Source: Streptomyces sp. NBC_01429 (lineage in GTDB: Bacteria > Actinomycetota > Actinomycetes > Streptomycetales > Streptomycetaceae). Taken from it: DNA of 64,000 bases. Position 1 is the stretch's first letter; each line of letters starts with the position of its first letter. The DNA is taken from the NCBI RefSeq assembly GCF_036231945.1, contig NZ_CP109599.1, positions 5,793,501 to 5,857,500 of the forward strand, read 5' to 3'. The position numbers and the translations under genes are program-made. The notes beneath the pieces were generated by a model that was not told the origin of the DNA, ran no database searches, and saw nothing but the letters and a program-made list of their open reading frames with translations. This document shows, piece after piece, positions 15,937 to 25,549 of the stretch.

Positions 15937-16734
15937 TCACGGACCGCAGACGTACTCGTTCCGCGTCGTCCAGAAACTGAAGAGGTTCCGGCCGCAGTAG
16001 CTGTCCAGCTCCGAGACGCCCAGCCCCCTCAGGATCGCGTCGACCGCGTCGAAGAAGGCGCGGTTGACCTCGGGGATGAAGAAGAGCAGGACGAAGACCG
16101 CCATCAGGCCGAACGGGGCGAAGGGTGCCACCTGGTGGCGGACCTTGGGGGAGAGCCAGGGCTCGATCACCCCGTACCCGTCCAGGCCCGGGACCGGCAG
16201 GAAGTTGAGGATGGCGGCGGTGACCTGGAGCAGGGCGAGGAAGCCCAGGGCGTAGCGGAAGGGCGCCGGGACGCCGGACAGGGCGTGCAGCCAGAAGGGC
16301 GCTGTGCAGACGAAGGCGAAGAGCACGTTGGTGAGCGGGCCGGCGGCCGAGATGAGGCTGTGCTTCCAGCGGCCCTGGACGCGGTTCCGTTCGATGAAGA
16401 CCGCGCCGCCGGGGAGGCCGATACCGCCCATGATCACGAAGATCACCGGGAGCACGATGCTGAGCAGCGCGTGCGTGTACTTGAGCGGGTTGAGCGTCAG
16501 ATAGCCCTTCGCGCCGATCGAGATGTCGCCGCTGTGCAGCGCGGTGCGCGCGTGGGCGTACTCGTGCAGGCAGAGCGAGGTGATCCAGCCGCCCGTGACG
16601 AAGAGGAAGACGGCGAAGCCGACGCTCGCCGCGAAGTCCGTCCACACCGCCCACCCCGCGACCGCCGTGACGGCGACGATGCCGAGGAAGACGGGGGAGA
16701 TGCGCCGGTCGCTTTTTCGGATGGCGGTGGTCAT
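15937..16734 (-). CDS. Site-2 protease family (M50) membrane metalloprotease
   Basis: A 265-residue polytopic membrane protein. The zinc motif HEYAH (His57, Glu58, His61) lies in a transmembrane helix, and the third ligand motif NFLPVPGLDG (residues 177-186) follows ~120 residues later, as in the minimal S2P/SpoIVFB-like group. It should cut membrane-embedded substrates; none is suggested by the neighbours. No PDZ or CBS domain is attached. The divergent large regulator at 17049 shares its upstream region, which contains a tandem repeat. Confidence 0.88.
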   Translation of the reverse strand: MTTAIRKSDRRISPVFLGIVAVTAVAGWAVWTDFAASVGFAVFLFVTGGWITSLCLHEYAHARTALHSGDISIGAKGYLTLNPLKYTHALLSIVLPVIFVIMGGIGLPGGAVFIERNRVQGRWKHSLISAAGPLTNVLFAFVCTAPFWLHALSGVPAPFRYALGFLALLQVTAAILNFLPVPGLDGYGVIEPWLSPKVRHQVAPFAPFGLMAVFVLLFFIPEVNRAFFDAVDAILRGLGVSELDSYCGRNLFSFWTTRNEYVCGP

Positions 16735-17048
16735 GGGCGGGGCTCCCGGGAGATCGGCGCGGTGGTGCGGGCGAGGCGGTGGTGCGGTGAGGCGTGCGGG
16801 ACGGGTGAGGCGTGCGTACGGGTAAGGCGTGCGGGACGGATGAGGCGTGCGGTACGGGCCGTGCTCTGCCGTACCCGCCCCGTCAAGTGTCTCCGTGTCT
16901 CCCTACCCTCTCTCGCCCGGTCCTCTCGACCGGCCTGTGCGGGACACGCCGGGGGAAATGCCTCGACTCCGGGTACGGGTGCCCGGAATGCTGTGCCCAT
17001 GGGGGATGTGGGGCGACCGTGCTGACGGCTTTCACCGACAATGGACGG
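16735..17048. other. Intergenic region between M50 protease and AfsR-like regulator
   Basis: About 314 bp between divergent starts, holding the tandem array at 16787-16857 and no supported gene. An open frame runs through it in phase with the regulator, but codon use before 17049 is not coding-like. I could not fix promoter hexamers. Confidence 0.6.
16787..16857 (+). repeat. Four-unit 17-18-bp tandem repeat (GTGAGGCGTGCGGGACGG type)
   Basis: Four consecutive units share the core GAGGCGTGCG/AAGGCGTGCG followed by GGACGG or TACGG, with 17-18-bp spacing. They sit between divergent genes, about 190-260 bp upstream of the AfsR-like start. Confidence 0.85.
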
Positions 17049-20000
17049 ATGCGGATTTCCGTCCTCGGAACCACCGGGGCCTTTCATGCCGACGGCACGC
17101 CCGTAGCCCTCGGCGGTGCGCGGCTGCGCGCGCTGCTGACGGTGCTCGCGCTGCGGCCCGGCCGTACGGTCCCGGTCGGGGTGCTGGTCGAGGAGGTCTG
17201 GGCGGCGGATCCGCCCGCGGACGCCGTGGCGGCGCTTCAGGCGCTGGTCGGGCGGTTGCGGCGGGCGATCGGCCCGGCCGCCGTGGCCTCGGACGACGGC
17301 GGGTACCGGCTGTGCGTGGACGCGCAGGACATCGACCTGCACCGCTTCGGCGTCCTCGCCGACGAGGGCGCCCGGTGTCTGGCGCAGGGCGACGCGGTCA
17401 AGGCGGCGAGCCTGCTGGACGACGCGCTGGCGCTCTGGCGCGGGCCCGCGCTGGACGACCTCCCCGACCGTACGGCCGAAGCCGTCCGCTGGGAGACCCG
17501 CGGGATCGACGCCCGCCGCACCCGGCTGGCCGCCGCGCTCGCGCTCGGCCGGGCCGAGGAGGCCCTCCCCGAGCTGGTCGAGCTGTGCGGCCGGTTCCCC
17601 CTGGACGAGCGTCTCCAGGCGCTGCGCGTACGCGCCCTGCGCGACGCGTCCCGCCGGGCCGAGGCGCTCGTCGCGTACGAACAGGTCCGCCGCGACCTCG
17701 CCGACCGGCTCGGCACGGACCCCGGTCCTGAGCTGCGCGCGCTGCACGCGGAGTTGCTGGGCGGCGGCGGTGAGCGCGGCGGCGAGCACCGTAGCGGCGA
17801 ACGCGGCGGGAAACGTGGCGCGCCGGACGACCGGTACGAGCCCGCGCCGCCCGTCCCGGCCGCTCCCGTACCCCTACCCGCCCCCGCCCGCCGCCACGGC
17901 AACCTCCGCGCCCGGCTCACCAGCTTCGTCGGCCGCGAGGACGACATCGAGGCGATCAGGGGCGACCTCGGGCTGGCCCGGCTCGTCACCCTCCTCGGGC
18001 CCGGCGGGGCCGGGAAGACCCGGCTCTCGCAGGAGGCCGCCGAGCGCGCGGCCGACGCGTGGCCGGACGGGGTGTGGCTGGCCGAACTGGCGCCCGTCAA
18101 CGCCCCGGACAACGTCGCCGAAGCCGTACTGAGCGCGCTCGGAGCGCGCGAGACCGTGCTGCGCGGCGCCGGGGCCGAGGAGCTGCGGGCCGCCGACCGG
18201 CACGCCGGGGAGCCGCTCGTCCGGCTGACCGAGCACTGCGCCCGGCGTCGCATGCTGCTGCTCCTCGACAACTGCGAGCATGTGATCGGCGCCGCCGCGG
18301 CCCTCGCCCACGAACTGCTGGCGCGCTGTCCCGAGCTGACCATCCTGGCGACCAGCCGGGAACCGCTCGGCGTTCCCGGTGAAATCGTGCGTCCCGTGGG
18401 GCCGTTGGCGCCCGATCCGGCGCACCGGCTGTTCGCGGAGCGGGCCCGTGCCGTACGGCCGGACTTCGACCCGGACGAGGACACCGACGCGGTCGCGGAG
18501 ATCTGCCGGCGGCTGGACGGGCTGCCGCTCGCCATCGAACTGGCCGCCGCCCGGCTGCGGTTGCTCACCCCGCGGCTGATAGCCGACCGTCTCGACGACC
18601 GGTTCCGCCTGCTGACCGGCGGCAGCAGAACCGTTCTGCCGCGCCAGCAGACGCTGCGCGCCGTGGTCGACTGGTCCTGGGAGCTGCTGGACGGAGCCGA
18701 ACGCGCGGTGCTGCGGCGGCTGTCCGTCTTCACGGGCGGCTGCGACCTGCCGGCCGCCGAGGTGGTCTGCGCCGACAGACCCGACCACCCCGGTATACCC
18801 GTCTACCCCGCAGAGGCGCCCCGCGCGGCTGCCGGGCCCGCCGCCGTCGGGCCGCGTGATGTTGCCGCGCTGCTCGGCTCGCTCATCGACAAGTCCCTCG
18901 TCGTCGCCGCCCCGACGCCGGACGGTGGCGACATGCGCTACCGCCTCCTCGAAACGGTCGCCGAGTACTGCGCGGAGCGGCTCGACGAGGCCGGTGAGCG
19001 CGCGGCCGTCGAGCGCGGACACCTCCTGTACTTCCGCGAGCTGGCCCGCACCACCGATCCCCAGCTGCGCGGGTCGGGGCAGAACGCCGCGATCGCCCTG
19101 TTCGAGCGGGAGTACGAGAATTTCCGCACCGCGCTGCGCCGGGCCATCGCCGCCGAGGACGAGCACGAGGCGCTGTGCCTCGGCCTCTCCCTCGCCTGGT
19201 TCTGGCAGATGCGCGACCTGCGCGGCGACGTCCGGCAGTGGGCGGGCGGCGTCGCGGCCCTCGGCCCCGATCCGTTCACCAGACCCGTCCAGCAGGCCCC
19301 GCCGATCGCGCATCGCGTCACGGACGCGCCGCCGCCGATGTCCGCCGAAGTCCTCCAGGAAGCCCGGCGCGAGGTGCGGATGCTGGGGATGCTGTACGAC
19401 GACCGCAGTCGCGGCAACTGGGCCGATCCCGAGCGGAACGCCTGGCTGGACGCCGTGGCCACCGCCTACCGGCCGGGCCTGCCGCAGACCTGCTGGTACC
19501 CGGGCAGCCTCTGGTTCTTCGCGACGGTGTTCACCGGGGACGGCGGTCAGTTGCGGTTCGGCCTGGACGAGACCGTGCGCGTCTGCGAGGAGTCCGGTTA
19601 CGAGTGGGAGCTGGCCATGGTGCTGCACACCCGCGCCAACGTCCTGGCCAACCGCGGGATTTCGGCGGGCGCCGCGGTCCGCGACGCCGATCGCAGCCTG
19701 GAGATCTTCGAACGGCTCGGGGACGCCTGGGGCCGGGTGGAGGCGCTCTCCGCCCGGGGCGAGGCCCGGGAGAAGTGCGGTGACTTCGCGGGCGCGGGCG
19801 AGGACTTCCGGGTGGCCGTCGGCCTCGCCCAGGGACTGGGTGTGCAGAGCCAGGTGATCCTGTTGCGCGCCCGGCTGGCGGCGACGCTGATGGAGCTGGA
19901 CCGGCCCGAGGAGGCGGAGCGCATCCTCCATGAGGTGCTGCGCGACGGGCGGGACACCGGGTTCGAGGCGCTGACCGCCGCCCGGCTCTTCCTGGTCATG

Positions 20001-20495
20001 CTGCTGGGCCGCAGCGGACGCCTCGGCGAGGCGCGTGAGCAGATCGAGACGATGCTCAACGCGCACGACCCGGGCGCCGATAAGTTCTTCCACCAAGGTT
20101 TCATGGTGGGCCTCCTCGCCTGGCTCGACTGTCTGGAGGGCCGGTACGGGCCAGGGCTGGAGAAGGCCCGTAAGGCCCTGGAGATCTCGGACTCACCGAT
20201 GTCGCGGATCTTGGCCCCCGAGATCGCCGCGCTCCATCTGATGACCGCCGGCTGGGCCCTGGCCGGCCTGGCGGACCGGCCGGACACCGGACCCGGGCGG
20301 GTACGGGACGCCGGCCGGCTGATCGGTGCGTACGAGGCGCAGCTGCCCGAAGGCCACTTCCGCACCCCGCTGGAGCTGGGCATGATGGCGGCGGCCCGCG
20401 AGGCCGCGGTGGCCGTGCTCGGTGAGGCCGCCTTCGAGGCGGCGCGGGCCGAGGGCACCGGCCTCACACTGGCGCAGGCCGTCGCCCTCGTCTGA
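17049..20495 (+). CDS. AfsR/SARP-family regulator: winged helix, BTAD, NB-ARC ATPase, TPR region
   Basis: An 1148-residue regulator. An OmpR-like winged helix (about residues 1-85) is followed by a bacterial transcriptional activation domain (about 90-235). After a Gly/Arg-rich linker comes an STAND ATPase with Walker A GPGGAGKT (about 316-323) and Walker B RMLLLLDNCEH (about 398-408), then a long helical TPR-like region to the end. ATG 17049 begins MRISVLGTTGAF, the standard SARP opening. Such proteins activate secondary-metabolite or stress genes after nucleotide-dependent switching. It is convergent with the DrrAB-like exporter, which may or may not be its target. Confidence 0.9.
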   Translation: MRISVLGTTGAFHADGTPVALGGARLRALLTVLALRPGRTVPVGVLVEEVWAADPPADAVAALQALVGRLRRAIGPAAVASDDGGYRLCVDAQDIDLHRFGVLADEGARCLAQGDAVKAASLLDDALALWRGPALDDLPDRTAEAVRWETRGIDARRTRLAAALALGRAEEALPELVELCGRFPLDERLQALRVRALRDASRRAEALVAYEQVRRDLADRLGTDPGPELRALHAELLGGGGERGGEHRSGERGGKRGAPDDRYEPAPPVPAAPVPLPAPARRHGNLRARLTSFVGREDDIEAIRGDLGLARLVTLLGPGGAGKTRLSQEAAERAADAWPDGVWLAELAPVNAPDNVAEAVLSALGARETVLRGAGAEELRAADRHAGEPLVRLTEHCARRRMLLLLDNCEHVIGAAAALAHELLARCPELTILATSREPLGVPGEIVRPVGPLAPDPAHRLFAERARAVRPDFDPDEDTDAVAEICRRLDGLPLAIELAAARLRLLTPRLIADRLDDRFRLLTGGSRTVLPRQQTLRAVVDWSWELLDGAERAVLRRLSVFTGGCDLPAAEVVCADRPDHPGIPVYPAEAPRAAAGPAAVGPRDVAALLGSLIDKSLVVAAPTPDGGDMRYRLLETVAEYCAERLDEAGERAAVERGHLLYFRELARTTDPQLRGSGQNAAIALFEREYENFRTALRRAIAAEDEHEALCLGLSLAWFWQMRDLRGDVRQWAGGVAALGPDPFTRPVQQAPPIAHRVTDAPPPMSAEVLQEARREVRMLGMLYDDRSRGNWADPERNAWLDAVATAYRPGLPQTCWYPGSLWFFATVFTGDGGQLRFGLDETVRVCEESGYEWELAMVLHTRANVLANRGISAGAAVRDADRSLEIFERLGDAWGRVEALSARGEAREKCGDFAGAGEDFRVAVGLAQGLGVQSQVILLRARLAATLMELDRPEEAERILHEVLRDGRDTGFEALTAARLFLVMLLGRSGRLGEAREQIETMLNAHDPGADKFFHQGFMVGLLAWLDCLEGRYGPGLEKARKALEISDSPMSRILAPEIAALHLMTAGWALAGLADRPDTGPGRVRDAGRLIGAYEAQLPEGHFRTPLELGMMAAAREAAVAVLGEAAFEAARAEGTGLTLAQAVALV

Positions 20496-20532
20496 TCCCG
20501 GCCGCCGCGGCCGCGCGGGTCGGCCCCCGGTC

Positions 20533-21429
20533 TCAGGACTTCTTGCGGAACTTGGCCACCGCCAGCGGCGCCGTCACCAGCGTGATGCCCGCCGCCCACG
20601 CCAGCGTGATCCACACCGAGTGCGCCACGGGACCGCCGTTGATCAGGGCCCGGGCCGCGTCCGCCAGGTTGGACAGCGGATTGACGTCGGTGAACGTCTG
20701 GAGCCAGCCCGGCATGGTCGCCGTGGGCGCGAAGATCGAGGACCCGAACTGCAAGGGCATCAGGACGAGCATGGCCACCCCCTGCACGGCCTGCGCCGTC
20801 TTCATCGTGAGGCCCAGCAGAATGAAGATCCACATCAGCGACGCGCCGAACACGGCGGACAGACCGACGGCCGCGAGCAGGTCGAACACGGAGGTCTTGA
20901 TCTCCATGCCCAGCAGGAAGCCCATGCCGAGCAGGATCGCGATGGCGACCAGCATCCGGCCGATCTCGACGACTATCTTGGCGATCAGTACGGAGGACCG
21001 GGCGATCGGCATCGTACGGAAGCGGTCCATGACCCCCTTGCGGAAGTCGTCGTTCACACCGGTGCCGACGGCCATGGCGATGTTCATCCCCATCATCGCC
21101 ATCAGACCGGGCACCACATAGTTCACATAGTCGTCGCGCGAGCCGCCGAGGCTCGCGCCCACCGAGCCGCCGAAGACGTACACGAACAGCAGCGTGAAGA
21201 TGATCGGCATCAGCAGGACGTCGAACATCGACTCCGGATCCGCCTTGATCTGGAGGGCGTTGCGGCGCACCAGCGCGCCGATGTGCCGCAGATTGCCGCG
21301 CAGTCCGATCCGGCCCTCGTCGGACACGGCCGCCGGGGGCCGGGCGGCCGGCTGCCCGGGAGCGGACGCGGGCGGCGTCGTCGGAGCCGCCGTCGTGGTG
21401 GTGGTGGTGGTGGTCGGGGTCGTGTTCAT
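20533..21429 (-). CDS. ABC-2 type exporter permease (DrrB-like)
   Basis: A 298-residue membrane protein with six hydrophobic segments, typical of the DrrB/daunorubicin-resistance permease family (LVRRNALQIKADPESMFDVLLMPIIFTLLFVYVFGG). The N-terminus contains an uninterrupted run of eight Thr, encoded by a GTG repeat on the plus strand (about 21394-21418), followed by an Ala/Pro-rich stretch. It overlaps the ATPase gene by 4 bp and is co-translated with it. The pair should export a lipophilic drug or metabolite. Confidence 0.92.
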   Translation of the reverse strand: MNTTPTTTTTTTTAAPTTPPASAPGQPAARPPAAVSDEGRIGLRGNLRHIGALVRRNALQIKADPESMFDVLLMPIIFTLLFVYVFGGSVGASLGGSRDDYVNYVVPGLMAMMGMNIAMAVGTGVNDDFRKGVMDRFRTMPIARSSVLIAKIVVEIGRMLVAIAILLGMGFLLGMEIKTSVFDLLAAVGLSAVFGASLMWIFILLGLTMKTAQAVQGVAMLVLMPLQFGSSIFAPTATMPGWLQTFTDVNPLSNLADAARALINGGPVAHSVWITLAWAAGITLVTAPLAVAKFRKKS

Positions 21430-22445
21430 ACCGAGGCTTCCTCAAGGGCGGTGTCGGACTCGGAGACGGTCTTCTGGCCGGTGATGGCCAGGAACACCTC
21501 GTCCAGGCTGGGCAGATGGGTGCCGATGTCGGCGATGGCGAAGCCGCGCTCGCCCAGCAGGCCCACGATCGCTGTCAGTTGCTGGTCGCTCAGGATCGGG
21601 ACGTAGAGCATGCCCTCGTCCGGGACGGCCTGGGCGCCGCCGATGCCGTCGAGGCCGCTCTCGGTGACCGCCCGCGTCATCGCGGGGAGCTGGGCCGGGT
21701 CGGCGGGCCGGATCTGGAGCGTACGGCCGCCGACCTTCGCCTTCAGCTCGTTCACCCCGCCGCTGGCGATGACCCGGCCGCGGTCGATGACCGTCAGCTC
21801 GTTCGCGAGCTGCTCGGCCTCCTCCATGTACTGGGTGGTGAGCAGCACCGTCGCCCCCTCCGCGACCATCCGCTGCACCTCGTCCCAGACCTCGTTGCGG
21901 GTACGCGGGTCGAGTCCGGTCGTCGGCTCGTCCAGATAGAGGACGGCCGGGCTGCCGATCATCGACGCGGCCAGGTCGAGCCGCCGCCGCATGCCGCCCG
22001 AGTACTGGAGAGCGGGCTTCTTCGCCGCCTCGGTGAGCGAGAAACGCTCCAGCAGCTCGTCGGCGCGCCGACGCGCGTCCTTGCGGGGCAGGTCGAGAAG
22101 CCTGCCGATCATGTAGAGGTTCTCCCAGCCGGAGAGCTTCTCGTCCACCGAGGCGTACTGGCCGGTGAGGCCGATGGTGCGGCGCAGCTGGCGGGGCTGG
22201 CGCAGCACGTCGTACCCCGCGACCATCGCGCTTCCCGCGTCCGGCTGGACCAGGGTGGAGAGGATGCGGACCAGCGTCGTCTTGCCGGCTCCGTTGGGCC
22301 CGAGCACGCCGAGGACGGTGCCCTCGCGGACGTCGAGATCCACCCCGTCCAGCGCCTTGGTGGCGCCGTAGTGCTTGACCAGCCCCCGTACCTCGACGGC
22401 GTTGCCGGTCCGGCCGCCGCTGGGGTTCTTGTCGTTTCGCTTCAT
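21426..22445 (-). CDS. ABC exporter ATPase (DrrA-like)
   Basis: A 339-residue ATPase. Walker A GPNGAGKTT is at about residues 49-57, the signature is LQYSGGMRRRLDLAAS, Walker B is AVLYLDEPTTGLD, and the DrrA-family C-terminal regulatory part ends LPSLDEVFLAITGQ. ATG 22445 (MKRNDKNPS) is preferred over the longer frame to 22526, which lacks coding character. It is the first gene of a two-gene operon with the permease at 20533 through a 4-bp overlap. It powers export by ATP hydrolysis at the inner face of the membrane. Confidence 0.92.
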   Translation of the reverse strand: MKRNDKNPSGGRTGNAVEVRGLVKHYGATKALDGVDLDVREGTVLGVLGPNGAGKTTLVRILSTLVQPDAGSAMVAGYDVLRQPRQLRRTIGLTGQYASVDEKLSGWENLYMIGRLLDLPRKDARRRADELLERFSLTEAAKKPALQYSGGMRRRLDLAASMIGSPAVLYLDEPTTGLDPRTRNEVWDEVQRMVAEGATVLLTTQYMEEAEQLANELTVIDRGRVIASGGVNELKAKVGGRTLQIRPADPAQLPAMTRAVTESGLDGIGGAQAVPDEGMLYVPILSDQQLTAIVGLLGERGFAIADIGTHLPSLDEVFLAITGQKTVSESDTALEEASV

Positions 22446-22665
22446 GGCCTCAGTGGACCACCCGCCACCGACAATCCACCGACAGGCCGCCGACAGCCTG
22501 TGGACAACCCGGGGACACCCCGGCAACGGCCGGGCGGCCGGACCGGGCCACCGCGTGCGACAGCCCGCCGACGGGGGAAGATCGGCGGGCTGTCGCTCGT
22601 GCGGGCAGTGGCTTCTCGGCGGTGGCGCGGGCCCTGTGCCAGGGCGCGGACCTCCGCCGCCGGTT

Positions 22666-23628
22666 CTAGTGGAAGGTGTGCTCCTCCTGCGGGAACGTTC
22701 CTCCGACGACCTCGTCGGCGAACTCCCGCGCCGCGTCCCCGAGGGCCCGGCGCAGGTTGGCGTACTGCTTGGTGAAGCGCGGCACCCTGCCCTGTGTCAG
22801 ACCGGCCATGTCGGTGTAGACGAGCACCTGCGCGTCGGTGTCGACGCCCGCGCCGATCCCGATGGTCGGAATGTGCAGGCTGCGGGTGACCTCGGCGGCC
22901 AGCTCGGCCGGTACGAGTTCGAGCACGACCGCGAAGGCGCCCGCGTCCTGTATCGCCTTGGCGTCGCGGAGCAGCTGCTGCGCGGCCTCCTCGCCCCGGC
23001 CCTGCACCCGGTAGCCGAGGGTGTTGACGGACTGCGGGGTGAGCCCGATGTGCGCCATCACCGGGATGCCGGCCCGCACGAGCAGCTCGATCTGGGCGTG
23101 CGAGCGCTCGCCGCCCTCCAGCTTGACGGCGCCGACGCCCGCGTCCTTGACCAGCCGCGTCGCGCTGCGCAGCGCCTGGACCGGGCCTTCCTGGTACGAG
23201 CCGAAGGGCAGGTCGCCGACGATCAGGGCGCGCTTGGTGCCCCGGACGACGGCGGCGGAGAGCATGGTCATCTCGTCGAGCGTGACGGGCACGGTGGTCT
23301 CGTACCCCAGGTGGCAGTTGCCCATGGAGTCGCCGACGAGCATCACCGGGATGCCGGCCTCGTCGAAGACGGAGGCGGTCATCGCGTCGTATGCGGTGAG
23401 CATGGGCCACTTCTCGCCGCGCTCCTTGGCGGCGGAGATGTCGTGGACGGTGATACGGCGCGTGCCCGTACCGCCGTACAGCGCCTTCGGATGGCCGGTG
23501 GCGGCCGTGGCGGCGGTGTCTGCCGCGGGGGCCGCGGGGACTGTCGTCGTGGGGGCGGCGGAGAGCGCGCCCTCGCTCGCGGGGCGTCCTGCGGGCGGCT
23601 GTTGGGCAGCCGCGGACTGAACAGTCAT
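22666..23628 (-). CDS. panB: 3-methyl-2-oxobutanoate hydroxymethyltransferase
   Basis: A 320-residue TIM-barrel enzyme that makes ketopantoate from alpha-ketoisovalerate and methylene-tetrahydrofolate, the first committed step to pantothenate and CoA. Conserved segments are MLTAYDAMTASVFDEAGIPVMLVGDSMGN, GVGAVKLEGGERSH, VMAHIGLTPQSVN and LELVPAELA. An N-terminal extension of ~50 residues is rich in Ala, Pro and Thr. The start could be ATG 23628 or ATG 23649; the former follows AAAGGG by about 10 nt. It is divergent from an exporter, and the large palindrome lies between them. The 3'-flanking open frames are not coding. Confidence 0.93.
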   Translation of the reverse strand: MTVQSAAAQQPPAGRPASEGALSAAPTTTVPAAPAADTAATAATGHPKALYGGTGTRRITVHDISAAKERGEKWPMLTAYDAMTASVFDEAGIPVMLVGDSMGNCHLGYETTVPVTLDEMTMLSAAVVRGTKRALIVGDLPFGSYQEGPVQALRSATRLVKDAGVGAVKLEGGERSHAQIELLVRAGIPVMAHIGLTPQSVNTLGYRVQGRGEEAAQQLLRDAKAIQDAGAFAVVLELVPAELAAEVTRSLHIPTIGIGAGVDTDAQVLVYTDMAGLTQGRVPRFTKQYANLRRALGDAAREFADEVVGGTFPQEEHTFH

Positions 23629-23735
23629 GGCCAAAGGCCCTTTCGTCATCTCGAGGCACCCTGACGGCGTCCCCGGACCGCTTCCATGGTGGCATCCCGC
23701 GCCCCGCACGTAAAGATTTCCCCAGGGTTCCTCTC

Positions 23736-23772
23736 CCGGTTTCGATACGAGACGGTCTCGTATCGAAACCGG
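23736..23772. promoter_or_regulatory. 37-bp perfect palindrome, probable TetR operator
   Basis: Arms of 18 bp (CCGGTTTCGATACGAGAC and its exact complement) flank a single central base. It lies 15 bp before the exporter start and about 107 bp before panB. Its core GATACGAGAC-G-GTCTCGTATC is the style bound by TetR proteins. The TetR gene 3' of the exporter is the obvious candidate. Confidence 0.85.
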
Positions 23773-23787
23773 TTTAGGGTGTGGGCC

Positions 23788-25446
23788 ATGTCCAAGCCGT
23801 CCGGCGCGCCCGCCGCCGCACCCCGCGATCCCGCACCCCGTGATCCCCTGTCCCGTCCCGCCGAGTCCCGTGTCCCCGAGGCGGTCCACCGCCGCCGCTG
23901 GGCCATTCTCGGTGTCCTCATGTTCAGCCTGCTGATCGTCGTGCTGGACAACTCGATCCTGAACGTGGCGGTCAAGACGATCGCCGCCCCCGCGCCCACC
24001 GGCATCGGCGCCACCCAGAGCGAGCTGGAGTGGGCGATCAACTCCTACACGCTCGTCTTCGCCGGACTCCTGTTCACCTCCGGGCTGCTCGGCGACCGGA
24101 TGGGCCGCAAGAAGGTGCTGCTCTTCGGCATCGCCGTCTTCGGGATCGGCTCCGGTCTCGCGGCGCTCTCCGGGTCGCCCGGCGAACTCATCGCCTACCG
24201 CGCCCTGATGGGCTTCGGCGCCGCCTTCGTGATGCCCGCCACCCTCGCCGTGCTGATGAACGTCTTCGAGCGCGACGAGCAGCCCAAGGCCATAGGCATC
24301 TGGGCGGGCGGCGTGGGTCTGGGCATCGCCATAGGCCCGATCACCGGCGGAGTCCTGCTCGAACACTTCTGGTGGGGTTCCGTCTTCCTCATCAACGTGC
24401 CGGTCGCCGTCGTCGCGCTGATCGCGATGGCGCTGCTGGTGCCGGACTCCCGGGACCCCCGGCCGGGACGGCTCGACCCGCTCGGGGTCGCGCTCTCCGT
24501 CGTCGGACTCGTCCTGCTGGTGTACGGCATCATCCGCGGCGGCGAGCTGGCCGACTTCACGGACGCCACCGCGCTGGCCCCGCTGCTCGGCGGCGTCGTG
24601 GTGCTCCTCGCGTTCGTATGGCACGAGAAGCGCACCAGCCATCCCGCCCTGGACGTCTCCTATTTCAAGAAGCCGGCCTTTTCCGCCGCCGTGGCCGCCA
24701 TCGCGCTGGTCTTCTTCGCGCTGATGGGCGTCACGTTCTTTTCCGCCTTCTACCTCCAGAGCGTGCGCGGCTACAGCGCGCTCCAGTCCGGGCTGCTGAT
24801 CCTGCCGCTCGCCGCCGGGCAGATGATCTTCGCGCCGCGCGCCAGGCTGGTGGTGGACCGCTTCGGCGCCCGCGCCGTCTGCACGGTCGGCCTGGTGCTG
24901 GTGGCCGCGGGGCTCGCGGCGTTCGGATTCTTCGACGCCACCACCCCCGTCTGGGTGCTGTGCGTGGTCTTCTTCGTCCAGGGCACCGGAATGGCCCACA
25001 TCATGCCGCCGGTGACCGTCGCCGTCATGCAGGCGCTGCCCCGCGAGAAGGCCGGTTCCGGCTCGGCGATCAACAACACCTTCCGCCAGGTGGGCGGCGC
25101 GCTGGGGGTCGCCGTACTGGGCTCGGTGCTGTCCGCGACGTACCGGGGCCGCATCGACGGCCACCTCGGCGCGGTTCCCGCGGCGGCCAGGGACGCGGCG
25201 GGGGAGTCGATCGAGGCCACCCTCGGTGTCGCGCGCGGGCTCGGCGCGGCGGGCGAGCCGCTGGCCGGGGCGGCGTACGACGCGTTCCTCGACGCCATGC
25301 ACCTGACGGCGTACTGCTCGGCGGCGGTCGCGCTGATCGGCGCGGTCGTCGTCGCCGCCTTCCTGCCGGGGCGGCCCCCGGCGCCCGAGCCCGCCGGGGA
25401 CGTGTCCGACGAGCTGCCGGAGCCCGCGGGCGCGGCGCGGGGCTGA
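23788..25446 (+). CDS. MFS multidrug exporter, DHA2 (EmrB/QacA) type, 14 TM
   Basis: A 552-residue transporter. It opens HRRRWAILGVLMFSLLIVVLDNSILNVAV, the DHA2 hallmark, with GDRMGRKKVL (motif A) and about 14 hydrophobic segments. The ATG at 23788 follows the perfect palindrome by 15 bp; the frame upstream to 23686 is part of the operator/leader. It should export cationic or lipophilic drugs by proton antiport. The TetR gene 103 bp downstream on the same strand and the operator upstream form a self-contained inducible efflux unit. Confidence 0.92.
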   Translation: MSKPSGAPAAAPRDPAPRDPLSRPAESRVPEAVHRRRWAILGVLMFSLLIVVLDNSILNVAVKTIAAPAPTGIGATQSELEWAINSYTLVFAGLLFTSGLLGDRMGRKKVLLFGIAVFGIGSGLAALSGSPGELIAYRALMGFGAAFVMPATLAVLMNVFERDEQPKAIGIWAGGVGLGIAIGPITGGVLLEHFWWGSVFLINVPVAVVALIAMALLVPDSRDPRPGRLDPLGVALSVVGLVLLVYGIIRGGELADFTDATALAPLLGGVVVLLAFVWHEKRTSHPALDVSYFKKPAFSAAVAAIALVFFALMGVTFFSAFYLQSVRGYSALQSGLLILPLAAGQMIFAPRARLVVDRFGARAVCTVGLVLVAAGLAAFGFFDATTPVWVLCVVFFVQGTGMAHIMPPVTVAVMQALPREKAGSGSAINNTFRQVGGALGVAVLGSVLSATYRGRIDGHLGAVPAAARDAAGESIEATLGVARGLGAAGEPLAGAAYDAFLDAMHLTAYCSAAVALIGAVVVAAFLPGRPPAPEPAGDVSDELPEPAGAARG

Positions 25447-25549
25447 CCGTCCAGGGCGCCCCGCCCCGTGTACGAGAATCGGTGGTGCGGGCATCGAGCG
25501 GTGACAGCGGCCACGGGGCGGCGCGCCGGGACGGCGAGAGGCGGAACAC

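Noticed and set aside
22666..25494. A 942-codon minus-strand open frame covering panB and the region antisense to the exporter
   Set aside because: Only the last 320 codons match PanB. The rest is a GC-driven shadow of the plus-strand exporter, rich in Arg/Gly/Asp/His/Glu without domain content.
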